Assembly (NCBI GenBank): GCA_020073645.1
Contig: JAIQET010000003.1
Location: forward strand, 62,001-126,000
Reading direction: 5' to 3'
Length of the DNA: 64,000 bases
DNA from: Terriglobia bacterium
GTDB taxonomy: Bacteria > Acidobacteriota > Terriglobia > Terriglobales > Acidobacteriaceae
Part shown: positions 1 to 8,818 of the stretch, piece by piece
How the letters are laid out: every line of letters begins with the position of its first letter
Numbering within the stretch: position 1 is the first letter of the stretch
The notes under the pieces: generated by a model
What the model was told of the DNA's origin: nothing
The model's database searches: none
What the model saw: the letters and a program-made list of their open reading frames with translations, nothing else
Position numbers and translations under genes: made by a program

Positions 1-1
1 A

Positions 2-1171
2 CGGCTCCGCAACAGCCTCGCCGCCGCCGAAGTCGCGCTTGCGACAGTTCTGTTGATTGGCGCCGGCCTGCTCATTCAGACACTGGCGCACCTGCAACGC
101 GCGCCGCTCGGTTTCGACTCGCACGGCCTGATCACCTTCCAGCTTGCTCCGCCGACGGAGAAGTATCCTCTCAACGGCAAATCGGCGCTGCTCTATCGCG
201 CGCTGCTCGACTCGCTGCAGTCGGTGCCCGGCGTGCGCGGTGCGGCCGTGTCGAGCGGCATTCCCTTCGGCGCGGGCAACTACACCACCCACCCGATGAT
301 CACCACAGGCCAGTCCACCTTGCCTCCCGGCACGGCAGTGCCCATCGACTGGCGAATCGTCAGTCCGGGGTACCTCAAGACCATGGGAATCCCGCTGCTG
401 CGTGGCCGCGACTTCACCGACTCAGACGGTCCCACCGCACCGCCCGTCATCCTTGTCAGCCGCGCTACCGCGAAGAAATTCTGGGGCGACGCCGACCCCA
501 TCGGCCGGACCTTGACTCGCTCCGCCGACCTGCACACTGCCTTTACGGTTGTCGGGGTCGTCGGCGACGTGCGCAGCACCGCCTTGAATCAGGATTCTCC
601 CGCGCTCTACTACTCGATGGCTTCGCGGGTGTGGCCCCTCATGGACATCGTGGTGCGTACCGACGGCCCGCCGGAGGCGCTCCTGCCCACCATCCGCCAG
701 CGAGTGCACGAGCTCGACGCGGAGCTTGCCCTCGCCAACGTGCGGACCATGGACGAGTGGGTATCCAACAACGCGGCCCAGCCGCGGCTCACCGCGACCC
801 TGTTCGGCGTCTTCGCTGCCTTGGCGCTGCTGATCGCCGCGATCGGCATCTACGGTGTGCTCGCCTACTCGGTGAACCAGCGCACGCGAGAGATCGGAGT
901 GCGCATGGCGCTTGGCGCGCTGCCTGGCGATGTGCTGCGCCTCGTTGTGGGCGAAGGCATGCTCGTCGGGCTAACCGGCATCGGCATCGGCCTCATTGGC
1001 GGAGTCGCGATGGGTCGCTCCGTGTCGAGTCTGGTCTACGGTGTCCAGGTGCGCGATCCAGTGACCTTCGCCGGCGTTGCGGTGACGCTGAGTATAGTCG
1101 TGCTCGCGGCCTGCGCCATCCCCGCCCGCCGCGCTGCGCTGGTCGATCCCGTGGCGGCGCTGCGGTATTAG
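2..1171 (+). CDS. ABC transporter permease, MacB/FtsX family (5' end outside window)
   Basis: This is the C-terminal half of a macrolide-export-type (MacB_PCD plus FtsX) permease. The reading frame is open from the left edge, so the start lies outside the window; the visible protein opens with LRNSLAAAEVALATVLLIGAG, a membrane helix typical of the central helix of duplicated acidobacterial permeases. A periplasmic MacB_PCD-like domain follows (roughly residues 35-235). The C-terminal FtsX domain has three membrane segments and the hallmark NQRTREIGVRMALGA loop, ending in PARRAALVDPVAALRY. No ATPase is adjacent in the window, which fits the orphan-permease habit of this family. Substrate cannot be inferred. 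Family call is firm; the orphan duplicated architecture is inference because the N-terminal half is missing. Confidence 0.9.
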   Translation, partial: RLRNSLAAAEVALATVLLIGAGLLIQTLAHLQRAPLGFDSHGLITFQLAPPTEKYPLNGKSALLYRALLDSLQSVPGVRGAAVSSGIPFGAGNYTTHPMITTGQSTLPPGTAVPIDWRIVSPGYLKTMGIPLLRGRDFTDSDGPTAPPVILVSRATAKKFWGDADPIGRTLTRSADLHTAFTVVGVVGDVRSTALNQDSPALYYSMASRVWPLMDIVVRTDGPPEALLPTIRQRVHELDAELALANVRTMDEWVSNNAAQPRLTATLFGVFAALALLIAAIGIYGVLAYSVNQRTREIGVRMALGALPGDVLRLVVGEGMLVGLTGIGIGLIGGVAMGRSVSSLVYGVQVRDPVTFAGVAVTLSIVVLAACAIPARRAALVDPVAALRY

Positions 1172-1221
1172 TAGGAGCGCTCCTGTAGAGGGACTCTAAT
1201 TCTGGTGAACAGGCTGGGCCG

Positions 1222-3897
1222 TCACTTCTTGCGGGTGACTTCAGCGGCCTTGGTCTCGGTGGCGGCCCGCTCCGCCCGGAACTGTTCCGCTTTCTCTGGT
1301 TGCTTCAACGCGTCGTACTCTTCGGCCAGGTCTTTGCGCGCCGTCTGGAGCCACTTCACGGTAGGACTGGTCTTCTTCTTCAGGATTTCGTAGCCGGCAA
1401 GGCTCTCTACCTCCGCCTCGGCATAGCGGCGTTGTCCGAGCAGCGCGTCTCCCAGCCTGATGCGGGAGACCCCCACGCTGAAGTGGTCGGCGGGAAGGGT
1501 CTTGGCATAGGTCTGAAGTGCGTCCCGGAAAAGCTGTTCTGCCCGGACATACTGTTTGCGCTCGGCGTACACGCCTCCCAGATTGGACTGCGCGATGCCA
1601 ATCAGATAATGCTTGTCGCCGTACACCGACCGGTAGATGCTGATCACGCGAGTGAAATCCGCTTCCGCATCATCCAGTTTTCCCTGCCGTATCGCTACGT
1701 TTCCCAGTTCGTTGAGCGCAAACGCGACACGCGGATGCACCGGCCCGTAAACGTGCTCCAGAATGGCCAGTGACTGCTGCAGCAGGGCGGCCGCTTCGTC
1801 ATAGCGCTGCTGGTAAGTCAGTGACTGGCCCAGGATGGTCATCGCGTCGGCCGTTTCCGGATGGTCCTTGCCATACCACGACTGAACAATGTCCAATGCC
1901 TGCCGGTTGAATTGCTCGGATTCGCGGTAATGCCCCAACTGGAATTGGATGCTGCCCAGATTGATCAGAGTATCGGCAACCAGCGGGTGGCGTTCCCCAT
2001 AGAGCCGGCGGTTCATTTCCAGGACTCGCCGGTTGAGGGAATCGGAAGTATCGTAGTGCCCGGCGTAGAAGTGCGTGTTTGCCAACTCGGACAGGCTGGC
2101 GGCCAGGTCGGTACTCTGGGCCCCCGGCTCCGATTGCAGCCGCACTGCCTCATCAAGTTCCTGAATGGCTTGGTCGTACGTGCCACGATCTTCCAGCACC
2201 TTCCCCAGGGCGTAGGTAGCTTTCGCCACCGCCGGGTGGTTGGGCGGCAGGTTGCGTGTGCTCATCTCGAGCCCTTGGCGGACCAACTTCTCGGCTTCCT
2301 CGTACCGGGCCTGGTCGGCCCGCAGCAGGCCGAGCGCGACCTCACTCTTTGCCACCTCCGGGTTGTTCAGGCCGAAGATCTTCCTGCGTTGATCGAGGGC
2401 GGACCGCAACAGGGAATCCGCCTGATCGAACTTGCCCAGCTTCTGGTAGATGCCTCCGAGGGTTTCATAGAGTTCTGCTTGCACCTCGGGTTCCCCATCG
2501 AGGGCTCGCGCCTCCTGCACGCCTCGGTCCAGCAGGCTCACCACGCGCAGGCTGTCGGCAGGCCCGGCGGCTTCATCTCCACCTTGGAACAGGTTCAGCA
2601 TGAAATGCTGGATGCGCTGCGTTCGCGCCGCCTCCGCTTGCGCCGCATTGCGCGCCCTGGCCAACCGCACGGTGAAAAACACCACCATCCCGACAACGAT
2701 CGTGAACACCACGGCCGCCGCCGACACTGCGCGCCGGTTCCGCCGCACAAACTTGCCCAACCGGTAGCTCCAGGCGTCCGCTCGCGCCTCCAGCGGTTCG
2801 CCGTTCAGGTAATGATCAATATCCCGTATCAGCGCTTCCACCGACTGATATCTTCGCTGCGCATCTTTGTGCATCGCAGTCAGACACAGCACGTCCAGGT
2901 CTGCCCAGGAAGCACTGCTGGCCATTGGCACGTGCGCGCTCGCCGCCTCAGTCGCTCGCTTCGACATCGCCGACGGCTTCGCCGGTTCCTGTTCCACGAT
3001 GATCGTCCCGGCTTCCTTGGGCGTGAGATTGGAGAGCTCGAAGGGGCGCCGTCCGGTCAACAGTTCATAAAGAATCACGCCCAGGGAATAAACATCGGTG
3101 TGGATTCCCACCCGGTCGCCGCGGATTTGCTCCGGCGCCGCATAGGCGGGCGTCATCAGCCGCAGTCCCGTCAGCGTCTGGTCCACCGGCGTGTCCAGGC
3201 TCTCCAGTTGCTTGGCGATGCCAAAGTCGAGCAGTCGCACCGTCCCGTCAGGTTTTACGAGGATGTTGGAAGGCTTCAGATCGCGGTGAATGACCGCATG
3301 CTGATGGGCGTATTGCACCGCCTCGCACACCGAGCGAAACAACTGCAGACGTGCCTCGATCGAGCAGTCGTGCTGCGCGCAGTACTCCGTGAGCGGCACT
3401 CCCTCAACGTATTCCATGGCGAACCACGGAGTTCCGTCGGTGAGAGTATCGGCGTCGTAAATCCGTGCTATTCCGGGATGATTGAGTTGCGCCAGTGTCC
3501 GCTGCTCGCTGGCGAAACGCTCGCGGCGGGCGGGGGACAGCCAGGCATCGCGCAGGATCTTGATCGCCACCAGGCTGCCCAGGTCGTCGCGTTCGGCGAG
3601 GTAGACGACGCCCATCCCGCCCTCGCCCAGCATCTCTCGAATTCGGTAAGGGCCAAGTTCCTTGAAGGCGGCGGAAGGGGGGCCTGCCTGGTCCAGCATC
3701 TGATGCGCCACCTGGGCAACATCGCGGTCCAACAGCGAAGCGCCGCGCGCGTCCTCCTCCAGCAAGACGAGGACATCGGCCAGGAGTTCCTGGTCGTCGC
3801 CGCAGGCGGCCCGCAGGAAGACCCGTTGCTCGGGCGCCGGAAGATCGGCCACGTCGTGGAACAAGGCCTGGATTCGCTCCCACCGCGTGCTGTCCAT
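1222..3897 (-). CDS. Serine/threonine protein kinase with C-terminal TPR repeats
   Basis: A membrane-anchored Hanks-type kinase. The kinase domain spans about residues 84-360: Gly-rich loop GEGGMGVVYL (91-100), catalytic Lys113 in VAIKIL, HRDLKPSN with Asp206, and DFG at 224-226. An N-terminal extension of about 80 residues precedes it. One transmembrane helix lies near residues 393-416, and the rest (about 470-870) is a run of tetratricopeptide repeats, probably extracytoplasmic. The ATG at 3897 has a GGGAG ribosome-binding site. The gene lies 13 nt downstream of an ECF sigma factor gene, so the two are almost certainly one operon, as is common in Acidobacteriota, where the kinase probably tunes the sigma factor or a shared pathway. 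All key catalytic residues are present. Confidence 0.93.
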   Translation of the reverse strand: MDSTRWERIQALFHDVADLPAPEQRVFLRAACGDDQELLADVLVLLEEDARGASLLDRDVAQVAHQMLDQAGPPSAAFKELGPYRIREMLGEGGMGVVYLAERDDLGSLVAIKILRDAWLSPARRERFASEQRTLAQLNHPGIARIYDADTLTDGTPWFAMEYVEGVPLTEYCAQHDCSIEARLQLFRSVCEAVQYAHQHAVIHRDLKPSNILVKPDGTVRLLDFGIAKQLESLDTPVDQTLTGLRLMTPAYAAPEQIRGDRVGIHTDVYSLGVILYELLTGRRPFELSNLTPKEAGTIIVEQEPAKPSAMSKRATEAASAHVPMASSASWADLDVLCLTAMHKDAQRRYQSVEALIRDIDHYLNGEPLEARADAWSYRLGKFVRRNRRAVSAAAVVFTIVVGMVVFFTVRLARARNAAQAEAARTQRIQHFMLNLFQGGDEAAGPADSLRVVSLLDRGVQEARALDGEPEVQAELYETLGGIYQKLGKFDQADSLLRSALDQRRKIFGLNNPEVAKSEVALGLLRADQARYEEAEKLVRQGLEMSTRNLPPNHPAVAKATYALGKVLEDRGTYDQAIQELDEAVRLQSEPGAQSTDLAASLSELANTHFYAGHYDTSDSLNRRVLEMNRRLYGERHPLVADTLINLGSIQFQLGHYRESEQFNRQALDIVQSWYGKDHPETADAMTILGQSLTYQQRYDEAAALLQQSLAILEHVYGPVHPRVAFALNELGNVAIRQGKLDDAEADFTRVISIYRSVYGDKHYLIGIAQSNLGGVYAERKQYVRAEQLFRDALQTYAKTLPADHFSVGVSRIRLGDALLGQRRYAEAEVESLAGYEILKKKTSPTVKWLQTARKDLAEEYDALKQPEKAEQFRAERAATETKAAEVTRKK

Positions 3898-3910
3898 CTT
3901 CGCTCCCTAT

Positions 3911-4495
3911 TCAGCGCGCTCGACGCAGTTCATGGGCCAGCCAGGCCTTGGCCGCCCGCCAATCGCGGAGAATTGTCGCCTCGGACACGTCCAGCAATAC
4001 CGCAGTTTCAGTGATGTCGAGGCCGCCGAAGAACCGGCTCTCGACCATCATGGCTTGACGTGGGTGGATACGCGCGAGTTCTTCCAAAGCGGTATCCAGG
4101 GCCAGTAAGTCGTCTCCGCACGACGCCGTCTGGTCGATTGACTCGTCGAAGGTGACGACGGCAAATTCCCCATCCCCGCCCCGCTTGTGGGCTTTCCGGC
4201 GTCGTGCTGCCTCAATCAACAGTTGGCGCATGGCGCGAGCCGCAATCCGCTTGAAATGCAGGCGCGACGTCGAGGCAATACCGGGTGAGTTCGCCAGCTT
4301 CAACCAGGCCTCATTGACCAACGCCGTGGGGCTGAGGGTAGCATTCGGGTCGCTGCGTCTTACGCTGGAGGCCAGGCGGCGCAGCTCCTCGTATGCCAGG
4401 CTGAACAACTCGTCGAGCGCTCGTCGCTCCGCCGGCGTTGCTCCCGCCACCCCGTGCCCGATTGTGGGTGCCATTCGACTATTTTGCAGCGGCAT
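3911..4495 (-). CDS. ECF-type RNA polymerase sigma factor (acidobacterial TIGR02999-like)
   Basis: A 194-residue sigma-70 family factor. A region 2-like segment (ALDELFSLAYEELRRLASSV to FKRIAARAMRQLLIEAARRR) and a region 4-like segment (HPRQAMMVESRFFGGLDITE then VLLDVSEATILRDWRAAKAW) are both clear. The gene architecture, sigma factor directly ahead of a Ser/Thr kinase gene, matches the acidobacterial ECF group that has no classical anti-sigma partner. I chose the ATG at 4495 because AGGA lies 9 nt upstream; a longer frame begins at TTG 4522 but has weaker support. The stop is 13 nt before the kinase start, implying co-transcription. The approximately 550-nt upstream gap shared with the divergent gene at 5052 should hold its promoter. 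Confidence 0.88.
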   Translation of the reverse strand: MPLQNSRMAPTIGHGVAGATPAERRALDELFSLAYEELRRLASSVRRSDPNATLSPTALVNEAWLKLANSPGIASTSRLHFKRIAARAMRQLLIEAARRRKAHKRGGDGEFAVVTFDESIDQTASCGDDLLALDTALEELARIHPRQAMMVESRFFGGLDITETAVLLDVSEATILRDWRAAKAWLAHELRRAR

Positions 4496-5051
4496 GACGG
4501 TTTTTCCTGCGCTTGTACGCAATGCGTAGTGAGAGCATACGGGTCTGGAAAGGCCTGCCGGGGAAGGTGGGGGGACAGGAAGTCTTTCCCCGAGTGCGGA
4601 ATACTATCACTCGTGCAAGCGCTCCTACAACTGCTTGTATCTTCTTGCACTTGGGAGCCTTGCGAGAGGGGCGGAACGAGTGGCGGCCTCCATCCCCCGG
4701 CTTCGTTGCGGGCCAGCAGACCACAGGAGGCGTTTTCGCTGGAGGGGCGCGGGAATCCGGAGCGCCGCCCAGACTCGTAACGGTGTTGGAGGCTGGCTCT
4801 CGATCCGATGAGCCGGAATCACTGGAACGGCCCCGTAGCCAATACCGGCCGCCGAATGGCAGGCCGATCTGCCTGCGGCACGTGCAAGCGCTCCGGCATC
4901 GGAGGCCACGCAATTATCCTCGCGCCAAGCGGCGCGGAATGGCGTAGACTCTCGCGACAGAAAAACCAACTTGGGCCCCGCATTACGGAGTTCCATACCG
5001 CGCACGCTCTGCGGGTTGAACTCCGGGAAAATCTTCCGGGGAGGAAGCAAA
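4496..5051. other. Divergent intergenic region without a recognisable gene
   Basis: This 556-bp gap separates the minus-strand sigma factor from the plus-strand exported repeat protein. It should contain both promoters. I could not find a convincing -35/-10 pair, RNA gene or conserved small protein. The only clear signal is the GGGGAGGAAG ribosome-binding site just before the ATG at 5052. Open frames here are short and have the composition of random high-GC sequence. Confidence 0.5.
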
Positions 5052-6827
5052 ATGAAGTTCGACAGCAAAACAAATTATGTTGCTGCAAGATGGTTTGTGT
5101 TTCTTCTGGCTTTACTGATGGTTTCAGCGCTCGCCTGGAGCCAGCACAATAAGTCCGCACCCCCGCCGCCACACCAGAGCGCGCCACCGCCGCACCAAAG
5201 CGCGCCGCCACCGCCGCATCAGAACGCACCGCCGCCGCACCAGAATGCGCCCGCGCCGCGGCCATCCTCCCCGTCCGCTGGCGGACACACCTCCCAGGGG
5301 AATGCCCAGCGGCCAACGTCGCCTACTACCGGCGGCAATCGGACCGGTACGCAAACCGGCGCCACAGGCATGAATCGCAACGCCGGCACCGCGAACGCAA
5401 ACCGCACGGGCGCTGGTACTGCGAACGCCAATCGTAACGCCACTGGAGCCAACGCGAGTCGGACCGGCGGGGCCAACGCCAATGCCAACCGGACCGGCGG
5501 AGCTAACGCTAATGCGAACCGGGGTGGGACAAACGCCAATGCCAACCGGTCTGGCGGAGCCAACGCCAATGCGAACCGGGGCGCGGCCGGCGCCAATGGG
5601 GCGAACAACCGTGGCGCCGCCAACAATCGCGGGGGTAATGCCAATACCAGAACAGCGGCCCGTCAGCAGAAGCCGGACCGGACCGTGCACGTCGGCAACA
5701 AGACCGCCACGTTTCGTCCGGACGGCAGAGTGCGCACCATCCAGACCAAGGGAATGGTCATCAATCACGGCCTGCACGGCCGAAGCATGGTTGTCACCGA
5801 GCGCAACGGACACCGCCTGGTCAGCATGGGCCGTCGCGGCGGCTACCTGGAGCGTCCCTACTTGCGGCGCAACGGTCGCGCCTACGTGCAGCGCTCCTAC
5901 TACATGGGCGGACGCCGTTACGCCTACGCCTATCGCTCCTATTACTGGCGCGGACGCCCCTACTACGGGTATGCCCCCGCCTACTACTACCGCCCCGCTT
6001 ATTATCAATGGGCTTATCAACCCTGGCCCGGACCGGCGTACTACCGTTGGGGCTACTACCAGGATCCCTGGTACACCAACTATAACTACTACTATCGCCC
6101 CTATCCTTCTTACCCATCGGCCTCGCCGTGGCTCACCGACTACATGTTCTCGGAACAACTCCGGCAAGCCTACGAGGCTCGTCTGAATGCCGCTGCCTTC
6201 CCGCAGTGGCCTGCGCTTTACGCTTCGCTCGCACCTCCCGCGGCGGCGGCCGATGGGGCCACTCCGCTTTCCCGCGAAGTCAAGCAGATGGTCACCGAGG
6301 AAGTGAAGCAACAGCTCGCCGCCGAACAGCAAGCCTCCGGAGCCCAGCAAGCCGCTGGCGGCGGGGACGAAACCCCCAAGGCGCTCGATCCTTCCTTCAC
6401 CGTGTTCATTGTCTCCAGCAATCTGGATGTCACCGGGGACGACGGGCAGGAATGTGAGCTCACTCCCGGAGACGTGATCACCCGCACCAGCGATACCCCG
6501 GGCGCCGACAACAAAGTCAGCGTGCAGGTCAACAGCAGCAAGAAGGACGACTGCGCCGGCGGTACCAACGCCCAAGTGGACGTCAGCGACTTGCAGGAGA
6601 TGTTCAACCACTTCCAGGAGATGCTGGATGCCGGGCTCAAGAGCCTGGCTGAGAACCAGGGTAAGGGCGGTCTCCCCACCGCTCCTGATACCAGCACCAC
6701 CGCGGGTGAGGTTCCTCCGCCTACCGCGGACGACAGTGTCCAGTCTGATTTGCAGGCGCAACAGCAAGAAGCCGATCAGGCCGAACAGCAGGTCACCGCT
6801 GCCGGCCAAGGGGCAGACAACCAGTAG
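5052..6827 (+). CDS. Exported low-complexity protein, Pro/His, Asn/Ala and Tyr-rich
   Basis: Function unknown. The 591-residue product starts at ATG 5052 (GGGGAGGAAG site) with a signal peptide of about 27 residues (hydrophobic FVFLLALLMVSALAW). It continues with PPPPHQSAPPPHQ-type repeats (about 30-65), then a 9-residue ANANRTGG-like repeat (about 110-200). A more ordered segment follows (about 210-280, containing TVHVGNKTATFRPDGRVRTI), then an extremely Tyr/Arg/Trp-rich stretch (about 280-370). The C-terminal half is acidic/Gln-rich with a small folded segment (FIVSSNLDVTGDDGQECELT). The Tyr-rich region may form a surface-adhesive or matrix-like layer, but that is speculation. It is followed after 153 nt by another exported protein gene, perhaps co-transcribed. 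Confidence 0.75.
   Translation: MKFDSKTNYVAARWFVFLLALLMVSALAWSQHNKSAPPPPHQSAPPPHQSAPPPPHQNAPPPHQNAPAPRPSSPSAGGHTSQGNAQRPTSPTTGGNRTGTQTGATGMNRNAGTANANRTGAGTANANRNATGANASRTGGANANANRTGGANANANRGGTNANANRSGGANANANRGAAGANGANNRGAANNRGGNANTRTAARQQKPDRTVHVGNKTATFRPDGRVRTIQTKGMVINHGLHGRSMVVTERNGHRLVSMGRRGGYLERPYLRRNGRAYVQRSYYMGGRRYAYAYRSYYWRGRPYYGYAPAYYYRPAYYQWAYQPWPGPAYYRWGYYQDPWYTNYNYYYRPYPSYPSASPWLTDYMFSEQLRQAYEARLNAAAFPQWPALYASLAPPAAAADGATPLSREVKQMVTEEVKQQLAAEQQASGAQQAAGGGDETPKALDPSFTVFIVSSNLDVTGDDGQECELTPGDVITRTSDTPGADNKVSVQVNSSKKDDCAGGTNAQVDVSDLQEMFNHFQEMLDAGLKSLAENQGKGGLPTAPDTSTTAGEVPPPTADDSVQSDLQAQQQEADQAEQQVTAAGQGADNQ
5371..5650 (+). repeat. In-gene tandem repeat, 27-nt unit encoding ANANR(T/S)GG
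   Basis: Degenerate 27-nt units encode nine-residue repeats of the type GGANANANR, with about six recognisable copies inside the exported protein at 5052-6827. Synonymous third positions vary between copies, so the array is being kept at the protein level rather than being a fresh DNA slippage product. Confidence 0.7.
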
Positions 6828-6980
6828 AAGAAATCCCTTCCGGCGGAAGGCGCAGCGTCAGGCTGCAACCTTTCGCCGGAAGGCATCCCGCATTCGCCGG
6901 TCGGGGCCCCTCCCCAACCGAGGTTCGACTCTGAAGATTGAACCCCTGTCTCGAAGCACGTCTTTTTGGAGGCTGTGAAC

Positions 6981-7760
6981 ATGCAACGCGGATTCGATAT
7001 CGCCACTCGACTACTCGCCTTCCTGATGATCAACGTCGTACCCTGGCCGGTGATCGCGCAGAACGCGCCGCCCTCCCTGGCCGAGCAGCTACAGGCGCAA
7101 TACAACCTGGTAAAGACCGGCGCGGATGCCAACGGCCCCAGCATCCTCGAACCCGGCACCGTGCTGGTGATTCAGAAGGCCGGCCTCCTCGCGGTACAAC
7201 CCACCAGTGTGGCCATGTGCCCGGCAAAATATCAGGACGGTACTCTCAAGGGCCCCAATGGCCTCTGCCTGGCGATGGTGAAATCAATCTCGCGCTACTT
7301 CACCGTCGGCGAGAAGGTGTATCCCTCCAGGCTCGAAGTCAATGTGCCCAAGGAAAAGATCTCGGTACAACTCCTCGATTGCGATTCCTGCAACGGCACC
7401 AATCCGCCCGGCTTCTACAAGTCCGAGGTCGTCTTCCAGTTCGACAAGGGGTACCTGGAGAAAGCCAGCGTTTCCCAGGTCGAGGATTTGATGGCACAAG
7501 TGCTTACCATTGACAACAGCGCACCGGGACCCGATCAAGGCCAGCAGCAGGTCCAGGACGCACCCGCTGAAGCGGCTCCCCCGCCGGCCGATGCGGCGAT
7601 GGCCGAGCCCCAAACAATCGAAATAGGACAGACCATAGACCAGGTAGTTTCCGCCTTTGGCAAGCCCGAGAAGATCGTGAACCTGGGCGCGAAGAAGATC
7701 TACATCTACAAAGACCTGAAAGTCACCTTCGTGAACGGCAAGGTGTCGGACGTGAAATAA
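6981..7760 (+). CDS. Exported protein with C-terminal BamE/SmpA-like module
   Basis: A 259-residue secreted protein of unknown role. ATG 6981 follows GGAGG by 8 nt; the first 25 residues are a signal peptide ending near VIAQNAPP. The middle (about 35-170) contains beta-rich sequence including GTVLVIQKAGLLAVQP and a Cys pair in LLDCDSCNGTNPPGFYKSEV. A Pro/Ala linker leads to a C-terminal module of about 45 residues (IEIGQTIDQVVSAFGKPEKI to VTFVNGKVSDV), which resembles the small alpha-beta fold of BamE/SmpA-type outer-membrane-associated domains. That similarity is inferred from pattern only. It lies between two other exported-protein genes in the same direction. Confidence 0.72.
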   Translation: MQRGFDIATRLLAFLMINVVPWPVIAQNAPPSLAEQLQAQYNLVKTGADANGPSILEPGTVLVIQKAGLLAVQPTSVAMCPAKYQDGTLKGPNGLCLAMVKSISRYFTVGEKVYPSRLEVNVPKEKISVQLLDCDSCNGTNPPGFYKSEVVFQFDKGYLEKASVSQVEDLMAQVLTIDNSAPGPDQGQQQVQDAPAEAAPPPADAAMAEPQTIEIGQTIDQVVSAFGKPEKIVNLGAKKIYIYKDLKVTFVNGKVSDVK

Positions 7761-7863
7761 GCCGGTCAACCAGCGGCCGGCCCAAGTCCTCCCCTGACTC
7801 TGCGGGCCGCTGGTACGCTGACCGGCCCCGGGACCAGTTGGTAATTCGATCAGGAGTCACCTC

Positions 7864-8178
7864 ATGACCGCGCGGTTGCGCAACGCGCTCCTCGCTGCAA
7901 TGATCGCCTGGCTTGGCTTTACCGTCATCGCCTGTAGCGGTTCCAAGCTGGATGGCAAGTGGGCCAACAGCAACGGTACCGTGATGCTCGAGTTCAGTTC
8001 CGGCAGAGCCTACCTCAGCATGGGCGAACTGACCGCCGAGGGCGCATACCAGATCGAGGGTGACAAAATCATTATCGATTCCGAGGGAGACAAGTTCGTC
8101 CTCACCCGCAACCCGGACGGATCGCTCAGCGGGCCCGGTGACAATATGTCCGGAAGGCTTATTAAACTGGGGAAGTAG
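7864..8178 (+). CDS. Small predicted lipoprotein
   Basis: A 104-residue protein with a lipoprotein signal: a hydrophobic stretch and lipobox VIAC, with the acylated Cys at about residue 24, followed by SGSKLDGKW. The mature part is about 80 residues and beta-rich, with LDGKWANSNGTVMLEFSSG and YQIEGDKIIIDSEGDKFVL, a layout seen in small lipocalin-like or META-type periplasmic proteins. No catalytic motif is visible. A GGAG site lies 10 nt before the ATG. Function is not known. Confidence 0.75.
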   Translation: MTARLRNALLAAMIAWLGFTVIACSGSKLDGKWANSNGTVMLEFSSGRAYLSMGELTAEGAYQIEGDKIIIDSEGDKFVLTRNPDGSLSGPGDNMSGRLIKLGK

Positions 8179-8317
8179 CCGGCTGCCGGTCCGGTTTCCG
8201 GATGCCCTCTCAGCACCGGGTTCCAGGTACTGTCCCTTGTAAACCCCTCTCCTCTTTTGTTATCGTTGCCCGCCTCGACTAACTTCTGCCCGATTCTTGC
8301 CTGGGTCACGGGGACAT

Positions 8318-8815
8318 ATGAAGAAGAACGTCACAATCAGCGTCAATGGGATCGATCAGCGCGCCTCCGTCGAGCCGCGTTTGCTGCTGGTGCACTTCCT
8401 GCGCGAAGTCGCCGGGCTCACCGGCACCCACATCGGCTGTGAGACCTCCTTGTGCGGCGCCTGCACCGTGCTGCTGGACGGCCGCGCGGTCAAGTCCTGC
8501 ACCGTGCTCGCCGTGCAAGCCGATGGCCGCAAGGTCACCACGGTGGAAGGCCTCGCCGACGGCGACAAGCTGCACCCCATCCAGGAAGGGTTCTGGGAGG
8601 AGCACGGCCTGCAATGCGGCTTCTGCACCCCCGGCATGATCATGTGTTCGCATGATCTGCTGGAGCATCATCCCAGCCCGTCTGACAGCGAAATCCGCGA
8701 GGGCATCAACGGCAACCTCTGCCGCTGCACCGGCTACCAGCACATCGTCGCCGCCGTGAGAAATGCCTCCAGGAAAATGTCGAAGCGCGCTACGGCCCGC
8801 GCGGGAGCGAGGTAA
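8318..8815 (+). CDS. coxS: Aerobic CO dehydrogenase-like small (2Fe-2S) subunit
   Basis: The iron-sulfur subunit of a molybdenum hydroxylase. The first [2Fe-2S] cluster ligands are in the plant-ferredoxin segment [16 protein letters not shown] plus a later Cys (VKSCTVLA); the second cluster ligands are in CGFCTPGMI and CRCTGY. At 165 residues it has normal family length. I chose ATG 8318 because [11 protein letters not shown] aligns with the usual N-terminus. It is 3 nt upstream of the large-subunit gene, so these form an operon S-L-M. The protein passes electrons from the Mo site to the FAD subunit. Confidence 0.93.
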   Translation: MKKNVTISVNGIDQRASVEPRLLLVHFLREVAGLTGTHIGCETSLCGACTVLLDGRAVKSCTVLAVQADGRKVTTVEGLADGDKLHPIQEGFWEEHGLQCGFCTPGMIMCSHDLLEHHPSPSDSEIREGINGNLCRCTGYQHIVAAVRNASRKMSKRATARAGAR

Positions 8816-8818
8816 GCC

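Noticed and set aside
1861-4014. A 717-codon open frame antisense to the Ser/Thr kinase
   Set aside because: It mirrors the kinase and sigma factor on the other strand; it lacks protein-like pattern and is typical of high-GC shadow frames.
5124-6809. A 561-codon frame antisense to the repeat-rich exported protein
   Set aside because: Gly/Val-rich composition is simply the complement of the repeats; no start signal or domain.
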